Assembly: GCF_000787695.1 (NCBI RefSeq)
Contig: NZ_BBPH01000009.1
Span: forward strand, 1-64,000
Origin: Paracoccus sp. PAMC 22219
Lineage (GTDB): Bacteria; Pseudomonadota; Alphaproteobacteria; Rhodobacterales; Rhodobacteraceae
Length of the DNA stretch: 64,000 bases
Direction of reading: 5' to 3'
Of the stretch, positions 26,635 through 35,193 are shown in pieces (position 1 is the first letter of the stretch; each line of letters opens with the position of its first letter). The notes beneath the pieces were generated by a model that worked only from the letters and a program-made list of their open reading frames with translations, was not told where the DNA came from and did not search any database. A program made the translations under genes and the position numbers.

Positions 26635-28207
26635 TTCACCTTCTCCTTGTTGTCGATCCAGCCGGACAGGATCTTGACGCTTTCGTCATGGCGGTCCTTC
26701 ATCATCGCCTTGAGCCGGGCGACCGGGTCTGCGGGCGGCAGCGCCAGCTGGTCCAGGCCCGGAAAATCGATCGGCACGATCCGCGGGTTGTCCAGAGAGG
26801 GCTCGTCGTCGATCATGCCCGTCAGCCCGTCCATCATCGGCGGCATCGGCGGCAGGCTGTTGTCCAGCATCGGCGCCGGGGCGGGTGCGCGGTTGCGCAT
26901 CATCGGGCGCAGCACCATCAGGATCACCGCCAGCGCGAAAAAGCCGATCAGCGCGATGCGGGCCAGATCGTTCAGCGCCAGCCGATCCAGGAAGCCCGGC
27001 GTGGCCAGGGTGCCGTTCTCGCCCAGGGTGGCGAAGGGCAGCGACTTGACGGTGATCTGGTCACCCCGCGCCTCGTCATAGCCAACAGCGGACGCGACCA
27101 GCTCGCGCAGCGTCTGCAGTTCGGCCTCCGACCGGGGGGTCAGGGCTGTCTCTCCGTCGGCACCGGCCTGCGGAACGCCGTTCACCAGGACCGCGACGGT
27201 CAGGCGGCGAGTCGATCCGGGCTGGCGCTGAACCTCGCGCGTGGTGCGGCTGACCTCGAAGTTGGACTGGGTGCGGTTTTCGGCGCGGCTGCTCTGGCTG
27301 GTGTCGCCCGGCTGTTCCTCGGCGTCGGGCAGGTTCGAGGCCGCGGTGACCGCCCCCGTCCCGGTGGAGTTGCTTTCGTCCGTCGTCTCCTCGGTCACGG
27401 TCGAGATCAGGGCGCGCGCCTCGGGGTCGTAGCGCTGTTCGGTCAGCAGCTCGGTCTCCGTCAGCAGGTCCAGGTTCAGCTCGACGATGGCATTGCCGAC
27501 GCGACATGGGGTTCCAGGATGCGTTCGACGTTGCGCTTCATCTCGGCCGCGCGGTCGGCGCCGCTCTGGTCTTCGGTGGCGGCGATGATGCCGCGCTGCG
27601 AATCGATGACGGTGACGCGGTCGGGCTGCATGCCCGGCACGCCCGACGACACCAGGTATTTCAGCGCCGCGGCCTGTTCGCGCGTGATCGTGCCACCGCT
27701 GGTGGTCAGGGTGACGGACGCGCTGCCGTTCTGGTCGCGGCGGTATCCGCGACCATTCTCGATCGCCAGGTGGACGCGGGCGGTCTGGACATTGGGCAGG
27801 GCCAGGATGGTGCGTGCCAGCTCTCCCTCCTTCGCACGCCAATAGGCGGCGTCGAACATCTGCGATGTGGTGCCGAACCCCGACATTCCGTCCAGCAGCT
27901 CGTATCCGGTGCTGCCGGCGGCGGGCAGGCCTTCGGCGGCCAGGTCCATGCGCAGGCGGTCGCGCTGATCGGAGGCGACATAGATCGCATCGCCGCGCAC
28001 CTCGTAGGGGACGCCGGCACGTTCGATGCCGGCGATCACCTCGCCGGCCTGGGCACTGTCCAGCCCGCCATAGATCAGGGCCATGCTGGGGCGGCTGGCC
28101 ATCCAGCCGAACCCCGCGATCACCAGGAACGTCCCCAGAAAGGCCGCCCCCAGGATCATCCGCTGTCGAGAGCTTCGCTCGTTCCAGTAGTCCTGCAGTT
28201 TTTGCAA
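26631..28207 (-). CDS. fliF: flagellar M-ring protein FliF (one frame break)
   Basis: Forms the MS-ring in the inner membrane on which the basal body and motor switch assemble. There is an N-terminal membrane segment (about 20-38), then YscJ-like ring domains (RPSMALIYGGLDSAQAGEVIAGIE, TSQMFDAAYWRAKEGELARTI, VQTARVHLAIE) and a second membrane segment (IALIGFFALAVILMVLRPMM). The C-terminal FliG-binding tail ends DDEPSLDNPRIVPIDFPG...VKILSGWID. The frame breaks near 27501: one missing base in the coding strand replaces EPHVGVGNAIVELNLD. Restored length about 525. The start is TTG 28207 with AAAGGA upstream; first gene of the leftward operon. Confidence 0.9.
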
Positions 28208-28267
28208 AACCGTTCCTTTCGAATCATCGCGTCATGGTCGTCTGACCCTGAAATGACATGGGCCACG

Positions 28268-28282
28268 TTAAGATTTGGTTAG
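28268..28282. promoter_or_regulatory. CtrA-like binding site between flagellar operons
   Basis: TTAA-N7-TTAG at 28268-28282, one mismatch from the CtrA full site TTAA-N7-TTAA. It is centred in the 117-base gap between divergent fliF and fliL. CtrA control of flagellar genes is established in several Rhodobacterales; binding here is inferred. Confidence 0.45.
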
Positions 28283-28324
28283 TCGCGACCTGATATTTCG
28301 GTCTGGTCAGGACGGAGAATCACG

Positions 28325-28801
28325 ATGACCGACATTGTTGCGGCGGCACCCGAAAAGCCGCGCGGAAAGAAGGGGTTGCTGATCCCGCTGGTGGCGACGC
28401 TTGTGCTGGGCGGGGCGGGATTCGCCTCCAGCTATCTGGGGTTCTGGTCGCCATCCGGCATGCTGTCGGGCCCCGCCGAGCCGGTCGAATCGACCGAGCA
28501 CATGACCGTCGAGTTCATCGACATCCCCACGATCGAGATCGTCATCCCCGGCGGCCGCGCCCGCAGCCTGGTCCTGTCCGCCACGATCGAGACCGACACC
28601 ACCCACAAGGCCGAGGTGACCCACCTGATGCCGCGGGTGTCGGACGCGTTCACGACCTTCCTCTCGGGCGTCGATCCGGCGGCCTATGACAAGCGCGGCG
28701 TCCTTGAGGTGATCCGCGCCGAACTGGTCACGCGCACCCGCTTCGTCCTGGGCGAGGAGCCGGTCAAGGACCTTCTGATCACGGAGTTTCGATTCAAATG
28801 A
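28325..28801 (+). CDS. fliL: flagellar basal body-associated protein FliL
   Basis: 158-residue inner-membrane protein that surrounds the stator and stabilises its open state. It has a short basic cytoplasmic end (PEKPRGKKG), one membrane segment (about 18-40) and a periplasmic stomatin/SPFH-like domain with VEFIDIPTIEIVIPGGRARSLVLSA and FTTFLSGVDPAAY; it ends KDLLITEFRFK. Divergent to fliF, first gene of the rightward flagellar operon. The stop overlaps the next start by four bases. Confidence 0.88.
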   Translation: MTDIVAAAPEKPRGKKGLLIPLVATLVLGGAGFASSYLGFWSPSGMLSGPAEPVESTEHMTVEFIDIPTIEIVIPGGRARSLVLSATIETDTTHKAEVTHLMPRVSDAFTTFLSGVDPAAYDKRGVLEVIRAELVTRTRFVLGEEPVKDLLITEFRFK

Positions 28802-29148
28802 CCCTGGAACAACTGATGCAGATCCTGTTGCTGGTGGCCTGTCTGGGGCTTGGCGTGTTCTGCGCCACCCTGGCGCGGCGGCTGCGGCGGATGAACAATC
28901 TGGAAAGCGGTCTGGGCGGCGCCATCGCGGTCATGGCCGCCGAGGTCGACCGGCTGGAACGCGCCATCCGGTCCGCCCGCGACGAGGCGACCGCCGCCAG
29001 CGAGCGCCTGGCCGAGGAGATCGAGACCGCGCGCCGCGAACGCGCCATCTGGGATTTGCGCCAGCGGATCGGCGCCGCCGCCTCCGAGGCGCCGCAGCCG
29101 ATGCCCTCGGGTCGTCGCCTGCGCAAGCGCGAGGTGTCCCATGGCTAG
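28798..29148 (+). CDS. small membrane coiled-coil protein of the flagellar operon
   Basis: Not recognised as a named family. 116 residues: one membrane helix at the N-terminus (LMQILLLVACLGLGVFCATLA, about 6-26), then RRLRRMNNLESGLGGAIAVMAAEVDRLERAI and a long charged helix to about residue 90, then a Pro/Arg tail. The arrangement suggests an inner-membrane anchor with a cytoplasmic coiled coil. It overlaps fliL by four bases and the motE-like gene by eight, so it is translated with them. A role with FliL or the stator is inferred from position only. Confidence 0.75.
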   Translation: MTLEQLMQILLLVACLGLGVFCATLARRLRRMNNLESGLGGAIAVMAAEVDRLERAIRSARDEATAASERLAEEIETARRERAIWDLRQRIGAAASEAPQPMPSGRRLRKREVSHG

Positions 29149-29683
29149 GCATCTTCTGCCCGCGCTGACATTGCTGTTCGCGCTGCCGGCCGCCGCGATT
29201 ATCTTGCAGGGCCAGGACCTGTCGCGGGTCTTTGCCGCCGTGGCCGCGCCCACCGACCTGCTGGACGGCTGCGGCGACGTCCCCGAGGCCGTGGCCCTGG
29301 CCGAGGAGTTGCGCGACCGGGCGCTGCGCATCGAACGCTACATGGAATCCATCGACGCCCGGAAGGCCGAGCTGACGCAGGCGGAAACCACGCTGCGCGA
29401 ACGCCTGGCCGAACTGCGCGCCCAGAAGGGCAGCATCACCGCCCGCCAGGACGGCGCGACCCAGGCGGTGCGCACCGACATCGACCGTCTGATCGCGCTG
29501 TACGACCAGATGAAGCCCGCCGAGGCCGCCGCCATCCTGACCAACCTTCCCGCCGATTTCGCGGCCGAGATCCTGATGCGCGTCCAGCCCGAGGCCGGCG
29601 CCCGCATCATCGCCGCGGTCGAGCCCCGCCAGGCCGCCCTGCTGACCGCCCAGATGGGCGCGCGCAGCGTCCGCAACCCATAA
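29141..29683 (+). CDS. motE: MotE-type periplasmic motor protein
   Basis: 180 residues with a signal peptide or N-terminal anchor (about 1-20), a helical middle segment (RIERYMESIDARKAELTQAETTLRERL) and a C-terminal MgtE-N-like fold: YDQMKPAEAAAILTNLPADFAAEILMRVQPEAGARI. This matches the MotE group, which in Rhizobium acts as chaperone of the stator protein MotC, and fits its place right before motA. The symbol is transferred by layout and motif, so the exact partner is uncertain; no MotB or MotC is in the window. Confidence 0.78.
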   Translation: MARHLLPALTLLFALPAAAIILQGQDLSRVFAAVAAPTDLLDGCGDVPEAVALAEELRDRALRIERYMESIDARKAELTQAETTLRERLAELRAQKGSITARQDGATQAVRTDIDRLIALYDQMKPAEAAAILTNLPADFAAEILMRVQPEAGARIIAAVEPRQAALLTAQMGARSVRNP

Positions 29684-29694
29684 GGAACCCCGCA

Positions 29695-30561
29695 ATGTTC
29701 GGTTTCGTCGGAATCTTCCTTACCATCGTCATGGTCTTCGGCGGCTATCTTCTGGCCGGCGGCAAGATGGGCGTGATCCTGCATTCGCTGCCTTTCGAGA
29801 TGATGATGATCATGGGCGCCGCGGTCGGCGCCTATCTGCTGGGCAACGACACCCATACGCTGAAGGCCACGTTGGGCGGACTGATCCGCGCGTTCAAGGG
29901 TCCGAAATGGAACGCCCAGGATCATCAGGACGTGCTGTGCCTGATGTTCCAGCTGCTCAAGATCGCCAAGGAGAACCCGGTGGCGCTGGAACAGCACATC
30001 GAAAATCCGGGCGAATCGCCGATCTTCACCGCCTATCCCAAGCTGGCGGCGGATCATCACGTCGTGTCGCTGATTGCCGACACGCTGCGCTCGGCCAGCC
30101 TGAATTATGACGATCCCTATCAGGTCGAGGACATGCTGTCCCGCCGCATCGCCGTCCTCAAGGAGGAGGAGATGCACGTCCCCCACGCGCTGCAGAACAT
30201 GGCCGACGCGCTGCCCGCCCTAGGGATCGTGGCAGCGGTTCTGGGCGTGATCAAGACCATGTCCTCGATCGATCAGCCGCCCGCGGTGCTGGGCAAGATG
30301 ATCGGCGGGGCGCTGGTCGGCACCTTCCTGGGGGTGTTCCTGTCCTATGGTTTCGTCGCGCCGCTGGCCAACCGGCTTGGCGCCGTCGTCAAGCAGGACC
30401 TGGGCTTTTACGAGGTCGTCAAGTCGGTCCTGGTCGCGGGCCTGCATCAGCACGCCACCACCCTGTGCGTCGAGGTCGGTCGCCAGACCGTCCCCGAACA
30501 TGTGCGTCCCAGCTTCGACACGCTGGAAGGCGCCCTGAGAGAGCTGAAGAAGGCCGCGTGA
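29695..30561 (+). CDS. motA: flagellar motor stator protein MotA
   Basis: 288-residue membrane protein that, with MotB, conducts ions to turn the flagellum. Four membrane segments are visible (about 2-22, 30-50, 170-190 and 202-224). The proton-channel and torque regions are clear: PALGIVAAVLGVIKTM and the cytoplasmic loop with YPKLAADHHVVSLIADTLRSA. Initial FGFVGIFLTIVMVFGGYLLAGG is typical. The TGA overlaps the next ATG. motB is not adjacent, which is unusual compared with many motAB operons. Confidence 0.93.
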   Translation: MFGFVGIFLTIVMVFGGYLLAGGKMGVILHSLPFEMMMIMGAAVGAYLLGNDTHTLKATLGGLIRAFKGPKWNAQDHQDVLCLMFQLLKIAKENPVALEQHIENPGESPIFTAYPKLAADHHVVSLIADTLRSASLNYDDPYQVEDMLSRRIAVLKEEEMHVPHALQNMADALPALGIVAAVLGVIKTMSSIDQPPAVLGKMIGGALVGTFLGVFLSYGFVAPLANRLGAVVKQDLGFYEVVKSVLVAGLHQHATTLCVEVGRQTVPEHVRPSFDTLEGALRELKKAA

Positions 30562-30836
30562 TGACCCGGATCGGCCCGCTGTTCCTGATCGCCTGCCTGA
30601 CCGCCGGTCCGGTCGCCGCCGCCGGTCTGGACGGGTTCCGCCGCACCGCCGACGAATGGCTGCTGACCGGGCAGGGGCTGCCGCGCGACTATCGCGTGAC
30701 ACTGCTGCAGATGGACAGCGCCGATCGGCTGCAGGCGATCGCCTATCTTCGTCGCATCGGACTGCTGACAGAACGTCCCTGGTCGCTTGACGACCTTCTG
30801 CGCCCCGCGGCCACCAGAACGGAGCCCCGCGAATGA
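30561..30836 (+). CDS. small secreted protein of the flagellar operon
   Basis: Not recognised. 91 residues with a signal peptide (IGPLFLIACLTAGPVAAAG, cut about residue 21) and a short helical mature part (DGFRRTADEWLLTGQGLP, LLQMDSADRLQAIAYLRRIGLL). It starts on the motA stop (TGATG) and its own stop overlaps the flhA start, so it belongs to the operon. Probably periplasmic; a link to the stator or rod is inferred from position. Confidence 0.7.
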   Translation: MTRIGPLFLIACLTAGPVAAAGLDGFRRTADEWLLTGQGLPRDYRVTLLQMDSADRLQAIAYLRRIGLLTERPWSLDDLLRPAATRTEPRE

Positions 30837-32932
30837 CCCCCATCGCCGCCCTTCCGGGCAAGTCCACCAAGATCCTGGATGCGCCCCTGCTTGTCACGGG
30901 CGGCCTTGTGCTGGTCGTCATCTCTATGGTCATCCCGCTGCCGGCCAGCGTGCTGGATTTCGGCATCGCCATTTCCATCGCCACCGCCGTGATGGTGCTG
31001 GTCATGGCCTCGCTGGTCGAGAAACCGACCGACTTTCAGGCGTTCCCGGTCCTGCTGCTGGTCAGCCTGGTGATCCGGCTGTCGCTGAACGTGTCGTCGA
31101 CCCGGCTGATCCTGACCGAAGGCCAGAACGGCAAGGAGGCCGCGGGTGCCGTCATCAACGGCTTTGCCGAGTTCGTGGCAGGGGGATCGATCCTGGTCGG
31201 GATCACGATCTTTGCGGTGATCTCGGTCGTGAACTTCATGGTCATCACCAAGGGCTCGGGCCGGATGGCCGAGGTCGCGGCCCGCTTTGCGCTGGATTCG
31301 CTGCCCGGCAAGCAGCTGGCCATCGACGGCGATCTGAACGCCGGCGCCATCGACCACCAGGAGGCGAAACGCCGCCGCATCCAGGAACAGCGCGAGATCA
31401 GCTTTTTCGGCTCGCTGGACGGTGCGTCGAAATTCGTCAAGGGCGATGCGGTGGCGGGGATCGTCATCACGCTGATCAACCTGTGCATCGGTCTGGTCGT
31501 CGGGATCACGATCCACGGAATGCCCCTGGGCGAGGCGGCCGCGACGTATTCCCACCTGACGGTCGGCGACGGGCTGGTCAGCCAGATCCCGGCGCTGATC
31601 ACCTCGATGGCGGCGGCGCTGCTGCTGTCGCGGGGGGGCGCCACGGAAACCACCGCGGGCCTGATGTCGAACGAGTTCGTGCGCAGCTGGCAGCCGGCGG
31701 CGATGGTCGCGGCGGCGATGGTGGTGATCTCGCTGGTGCCGGGGATGCCGAAACCGCTGTTTCTAGGCATAGCGGCGGGCATGGCCTACATGGCCTGGCG
31801 CATCGCGCAGAAACAGCGCATCGCGGCCGAGACGCTGCCCGACCTGCCCTTGGGCGACAGCGGCATCAAGCCCGCCGCCCGTATCGGCGACGTGCTGGAC
31901 ACCGACGACATCAGCGTCGAGATCGGGTCGGACCTGATAGTGACTGCGCTGGACCAAGCGCGGGGCCTGGGCAGCCGCATCAGCAACCTGCGCATCCACA
32001 TCGCCCGCAGCTTTGGCCTGATCCTGCCGGACGTGCGCATCACCGACACCGATGACCTGCCGCCCGGCGACTATCAGATCCGCATTCACGGTGTCATCCG
32101 CGGCCGCGGAACCCTGCGCCCGGCCGAGATCCTGGCGCTTGGTCCCGATGCGGTGCTGGCCGACCTGCGCGGCGTGGCCGTCCGCGAGCCGGTCTATTCC
32201 AGCCCCGCCCGCTGGATCCATCCGGCGGACCAGGAGGACGCGGCCACCATGGGCGCCACCGTCGTCACCCCGATGGAGGTCCTGTCCACGCACCTGATGG
32301 AGGTGGTCAAGGCGAACCTGCCCGCACTGCTGACCCTGGGCGCGATGCAGCGTCAGATCGAGGAGCTGAAGACCCTGTCCGATACCGGCCGCGCCGAACG
32401 CTATCGCAAGTATTTCGACGCGATGATGCCGGACAAGGTGACCCCCGAAACTCTGCTGGCAATTCTGCGCGCCCTGCTGGAGGAGCGGATCTCGATCCGC
32501 AACCTGCCGCTGATCGTGGATGCCATCTGCGAATTCCGCAGCGTGGAATCGGCCGAGACGATCTATGAGCTGGTGCGCAAGCGTCTGCGTGGCCAGATCA
32601 CCCAGCAATACTCCGACGAGGCCGGGCGCATCGCCGCCCTGCAGCTGCATCCCGCATGGGAGGCCGAGTTCGTGCGCGCCGATGCCGAAACCGGCCGCGC
32701 CGGTGGCGGGGCCATGACCCCCGCCATGTCCAAGAAGCTGGTCGAGGCCGTGCGCCGCGCCCTGTCCCTGGCCGAACCGGTCGCGCGCACCGTGCTGGTC
32801 GCACCCGACCACCGTCGTCGCATGGTGCGTGCAGTGCTGGGCGCAAACGGCATGGCCGTCCCGGTCCTCGGCCTGGAGGAGATCGACCCCGCCGCGGAAC
32901 TGCGCCTGCTGGGCACGGTCGAGGCCGCGTGA
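30833..32932 (+). CDS. flhA: flagellar biosynthesis protein FlhA
   Basis: Major export-gate subunit, 699 residues and uninterrupted. The N-terminal half has eight membrane segments and the conserved FHIPEP-like stretch VEKPTDFQAFPVLLLVSLVIRLSLN with SSTRLIL and GDAVAGIVITLINLCIGLVVG. The cytoplasmic half (from about 330) forms the nonameric docking ring for chaperone-substrate pairs. It ends near residue 699 at LRLLGTVEAA. It overlaps fliR by one base (TGATG). Confidence 0.96.
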   Translation: MTPIAALPGKSTKILDAPLLVTGGLVLVVISMVIPLPASVLDFGIAISIATAVMVLVMASLVEKPTDFQAFPVLLLVSLVIRLSLNVSSTRLILTEGQNGKEAAGAVINGFAEFVAGGSILVGITIFAVISVVNFMVITKGSGRMAEVAARFALDSLPGKQLAIDGDLNAGAIDHQEAKRRRIQEQREISFFGSLDGASKFVKGDAVAGIVITLINLCIGLVVGITIHGMPLGEAAATYSHLTVGDGLVSQIPALITSMAAALLLSRGGATETTAGLMSNEFVRSWQPAAMVAAAMVVISLVPGMPKPLFLGIAAGMAYMAWRIAQKQRIAAETLPDLPLGDSGIKPAARIGDVLDTDDISVEIGSDLIVTALDQARGLGSRISNLRIHIARSFGLILPDVRITDTDDLPPGDYQIRIHGVIRGRGTLRPAEILALGPDAVLADLRGVAVREPVYSSPARWIHPADQEDAATMGATVVTPMEVLSTHLMEVVKANLPALLTLGAMQRQIEELKTLSDTGRAERYRKYFDAMMPDKVTPETLLAILRALLEERISIRNLPLIVDAICEFRSVESAETIYELVRKRLRGQITQQYSDEAGRIAALQLHPAWEAEFVRADAETGRAGGGAMTPAMSKKLVEAVRRALSLAEPVARTVLVAPDHRRRMVRAVLGANGMAVPVLGLEEIDPAAELRLLGTVEAA

Positions 32933-33687
32933 TGTGGGACCAGCTGCAGGCCATCGTCCCGGGGTTGGACTGGGCGCTGGTGCTGGTCTATGTCCGCGTT
33001 CAGGCCTGCGTGGTGGCCCTGCCGGGCTTGGGCGAACGCGTGATCTCGGCCCGGGTCAAGGTCGCCATCGCGCTGGCGCTGGCGCCGCTGCTGTCGGGCA
33101 TCGCGCCCGGCCCGCAGATGCCCGCGCAGCCCTTGGGCATGATCGCCCAGATCGGGGTAGAGATGGTGCTGGGCTTTGCCACGGGCATCATGCTGCGGCT
33201 GCTGACCATCGCCATCGACATCGCCACCACGGCCATCGCCGCGACCGCCTCGCTGTCCCAGATCATGGGCATCCAGAACGAGATGTCGCCCCATCCGATC
33301 GGCAACATGCTGCACCTGGCCGGCATGGCGGTCCTGATGGCGATGGGCCTGCCGATCATGATCGTCGAGCTGATCGCCGACAGCCTGCGCCTGTGGCCGC
33401 CCGCCGACCTGCCCCAGGTCGAGGGGCTGGTGATGGCCATCGTGCGGATGGTCGCCGACAGCTTCTGGCTGGCGATGATGCTGGCAGCCCCCTTCACCCT
33501 GGGCGGGTTCCTGTACCAGGCGCTCTCCGGGGTCATCAACCGGGTGATGCCGGCCCTGCCGGTGGTGTTCATCGGTGCGCCCGCGTCCATCCTGCTGGCG
33601 CTGATGGGGCTGGTGATCCTGGCGCCGCTGCTGGTCGGCATCTGGGCCAATGCGGTCCTGGGCTTCATGCTGCCGGCATTGCCATGA
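32932..33687 (+). CDS. fliR: flagellar biosynthesis protein FliR
   Basis: 251-residue membrane protein of the export gate. Recognisable parts: RVQACVVALPGLGERVISARVKVAIALALAPLL, QIGVEMVLGFATGIMLRL, NEMSPHPIGNMLHLAGM and LAAPFTLGGFLYQALSGVINRVMPALPVVF. About six hydrophobic segments. The start shares a base with the flhA stop. With FliP (other operon) it would build the gate; fliQ was not found in the window. Confidence 0.93.
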   Translation: MWDQLQAIVPGLDWALVLVYVRVQACVVALPGLGERVISARVKVAIALALAPLLSGIAPGPQMPAQPLGMIAQIGVEMVLGFATGIMLRLLTIAIDIATTAIAATASLSQIMGIQNEMSPHPIGNMLHLAGMAVLMAMGLPIMIVELIADSLRLWPPADLPQVEGLVMAIVRMVADSFWLAMMLAAPFTLGGFLYQALSGVINRVMPALPVVFIGAPASILLALMGLVILAPLLVGIWANAVLGFMLPALP

Positions 33688-33697
33688 GGGACCGCGG

Positions 33698-34759
33698 ATG
33701 AGCGAGGATACCGACGACAAGCAGTTCGAGGCCACCGACCAGAAGCTGCAGCGCGCACGTGAAAAGGGCGACATTCCCCGGTCCACCGAACTGAACGTGA
33801 CGATGATGTATCTGGGCGCGTTCCTGGCCTTTGCGGTCATGGCCGGGTTCGCGGTGCGCCAATGGCTGGCCATGGCCACGCGGGCCTTGGGTGCCGAAGG
33901 CTGGGCGGACAGCGGCCCCGCCCCGATCGCGCGCGGGCTGGCCGCCTATGCGGCGACGGCCACGATCGGTCTAGCCGCGCTGGTGATGGGGGCGATCCTG
34001 CTGGGCCTGATCGCCACGCGCGCGCTGATCTTTTCGCCGCAGAAGCTGGCCTTCGACATCAAGCGCATCAACCCGGTCAAGAACGCGGCGCAGAAATTCG
34101 GCAAGGACGGTTTGGTGACCTTTGCGTTTTCCCTGGGCAAGGCCGGGCTGGTCTGCGTGGGGGGCTGGTTCCTGTTCGTGTCGCTGCTGGACCGGATCGC
34201 GGCCTCGGCGATGGCGGACGGGCAGTGGGTGGCGGCGCTTGGCACGATCCTGGGGCAGGTGTTGATGCTGGGGCTGGTCGTCTCGATCATCTTCACGGTG
34301 CCGGACATGCTTTGGAAATGGTTCGACCACCGCCGCAAGAACCGCATGAGCCGGCAGGAGATGCAGGACGAGTTCAAGGATTCCGAAGGCGATCCGCACA
34401 TGAAGGGCGCCCGCCGTCAGCGCGCCGTCGACATCGCGATGAAGCAGATGCTGGCCGACGTGCCTACCGCCGACGTGATCATCGTGAACCCGACCCATTA
34501 CGCCGTCGCGCTGAAATGGTCGCGCGGGTCCGGCCGCGCCCCCGTCTGCGTGGCCAAGGGCACCGACGAGGTCGCCGCCCGCATCCGCGCCAAGGCGACC
34601 GAGGCGGGTGTGCCGATCTGGTCCGACCCGCCCTGCGCCCGCGCCATCCACGCGCAGGTCAAGGTCGGAGAAGAGATCGACCGCGCGCATTTCGCCGCCG
34701 TCGCCGCCGCGATCCGCTTTGCCGAAAAGATGCGACAGAAGGCCCGTGCCGGATGGTAG
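33698..34759 (+). CDS. flhB: flagellar export switch protein FlhB
   Basis: 353 residues: four membrane segments in the N-terminal two thirds, then a cytoplasmic autocleavage domain with the NPTH motif (IIVNPTHYAVALKW, about residues 266-279). Self-cleavage between N and P switches export from rod/hook to filament proteins. The N-terminus SEDTDDKQFEATDQKLQRAREKGDIPRS is typical. The start at 33698 is chosen over an upstream in-frame ATG that lies in fliR. It overlaps the next gene by seven bases. Confidence 0.95.
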   Translation: MSEDTDDKQFEATDQKLQRAREKGDIPRSTELNVTMMYLGAFLAFAVMAGFAVRQWLAMATRALGAEGWADSGPAPIARGLAAYAATATIGLAALVMGAILLGLIATRALIFSPQKLAFDIKRINPVKNAAQKFGKDGLVTFAFSLGKAGLVCVGGWFLFVSLLDRIAASAMADGQWVAALGTILGQVLMLGLVVSIIFTVPDMLWKWFDHRRKNRMSRQEMQDEFKDSEGDPHMKGARRQRAVDIAMKQMLADVPTADVIIVNPTHYAVALKWSRGSGRAPVCVAKGTDEVAARIRAKATEAGVPIWSDPPCARAIHAQVKVGEEIDRAHFAAVAAAIRFAEKMRQKARAGW

Positions 34760-35124
34760 ACAAGATCAAGCAGTTGCAGCAGTTGGAACGCATCGCGCGG
34801 CTGAAGGCCGAACGACAGCTCAAGACCTTCGCGGCGTTCAACGCCCATATGACGGTCGCGCGTCAGCGCATCGATTCGCTGCAGGCAGCGCTGGCGCAAA
34901 GCTATGACAGCACCGCCCCCCTGACCCTGCCAGAGGCGCGCATCGCCAATGCCCAGGCCGGGCGGGCCGCGCGCGAGTTGCGCCATGCCGACCAGGAGCT
35001 GCAGCGGATGCTGCCCCGGTTCCAGATCGCCCGCCAACAGGCGGCCCGCGAATTCGGCCGGGCCGAGGCGCTGCTGAACCTGGGCCAGGACGAGGCGGAA
35101 CGCCGCCGCAAGGAGAAATACTGA
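34753..35124 (+). CDS. FliJ-like flagellar coiled-coil protein
   Basis: 123 residues, nearly all helix: KIKQLQQLERIARLKAERQL, then ...FQIARQQAAREFGRAEALLN and a basic end RRRKEKY. Length, charge pattern and position at the end of the export operon fit a FliJ analogue (a coiled-coil partner of the FliI ATPase), but the sequence match is too weak to name it. It overlaps flhB (ATG inside the last codons of flhB). Last gene of the rightward flagellar operon. Confidence 0.7.
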   Translation: MVDKIKQLQQLERIARLKAERQLKTFAAFNAHMTVARQRIDSLQAALAQSYDSTAPLTLPEARIANAQAGRAARELRHADQELQRMLPRFQIARQQAAREFGRAEALLNLGQDEAERRRKEKY

Positions 35125-35138
35125 CCCCCCCGGCGGCA

Positions 35139-35175
35139 TTGGACAGGCTGCGACCGGGATGCTAGGCACGGTGCC
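35139..35175 (+). promoter_or_regulatory. candidate promoter and operator of the biotin operon
   Basis: TTGGAC (35139-35144), 18 bases, TAGGCA (35163-35168), 26 bases before the bioB ATG. A short palindrome, GGCAC-G-GTGCC (35165-35175), overlaps the -10 box and could be a repressor site. It does not look like the BioR box TTATMTATAA. Confidence 0.35.
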
Positions 35176-35193
35176 AAGCCACGGGGAAAAGCC

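Noticed and set aside
35165-35175. BioR operator before bioB
   Set aside because: The known BioR box TTATMTATAA is A/T-rich; this palindrome is GGCACGGTGCC.
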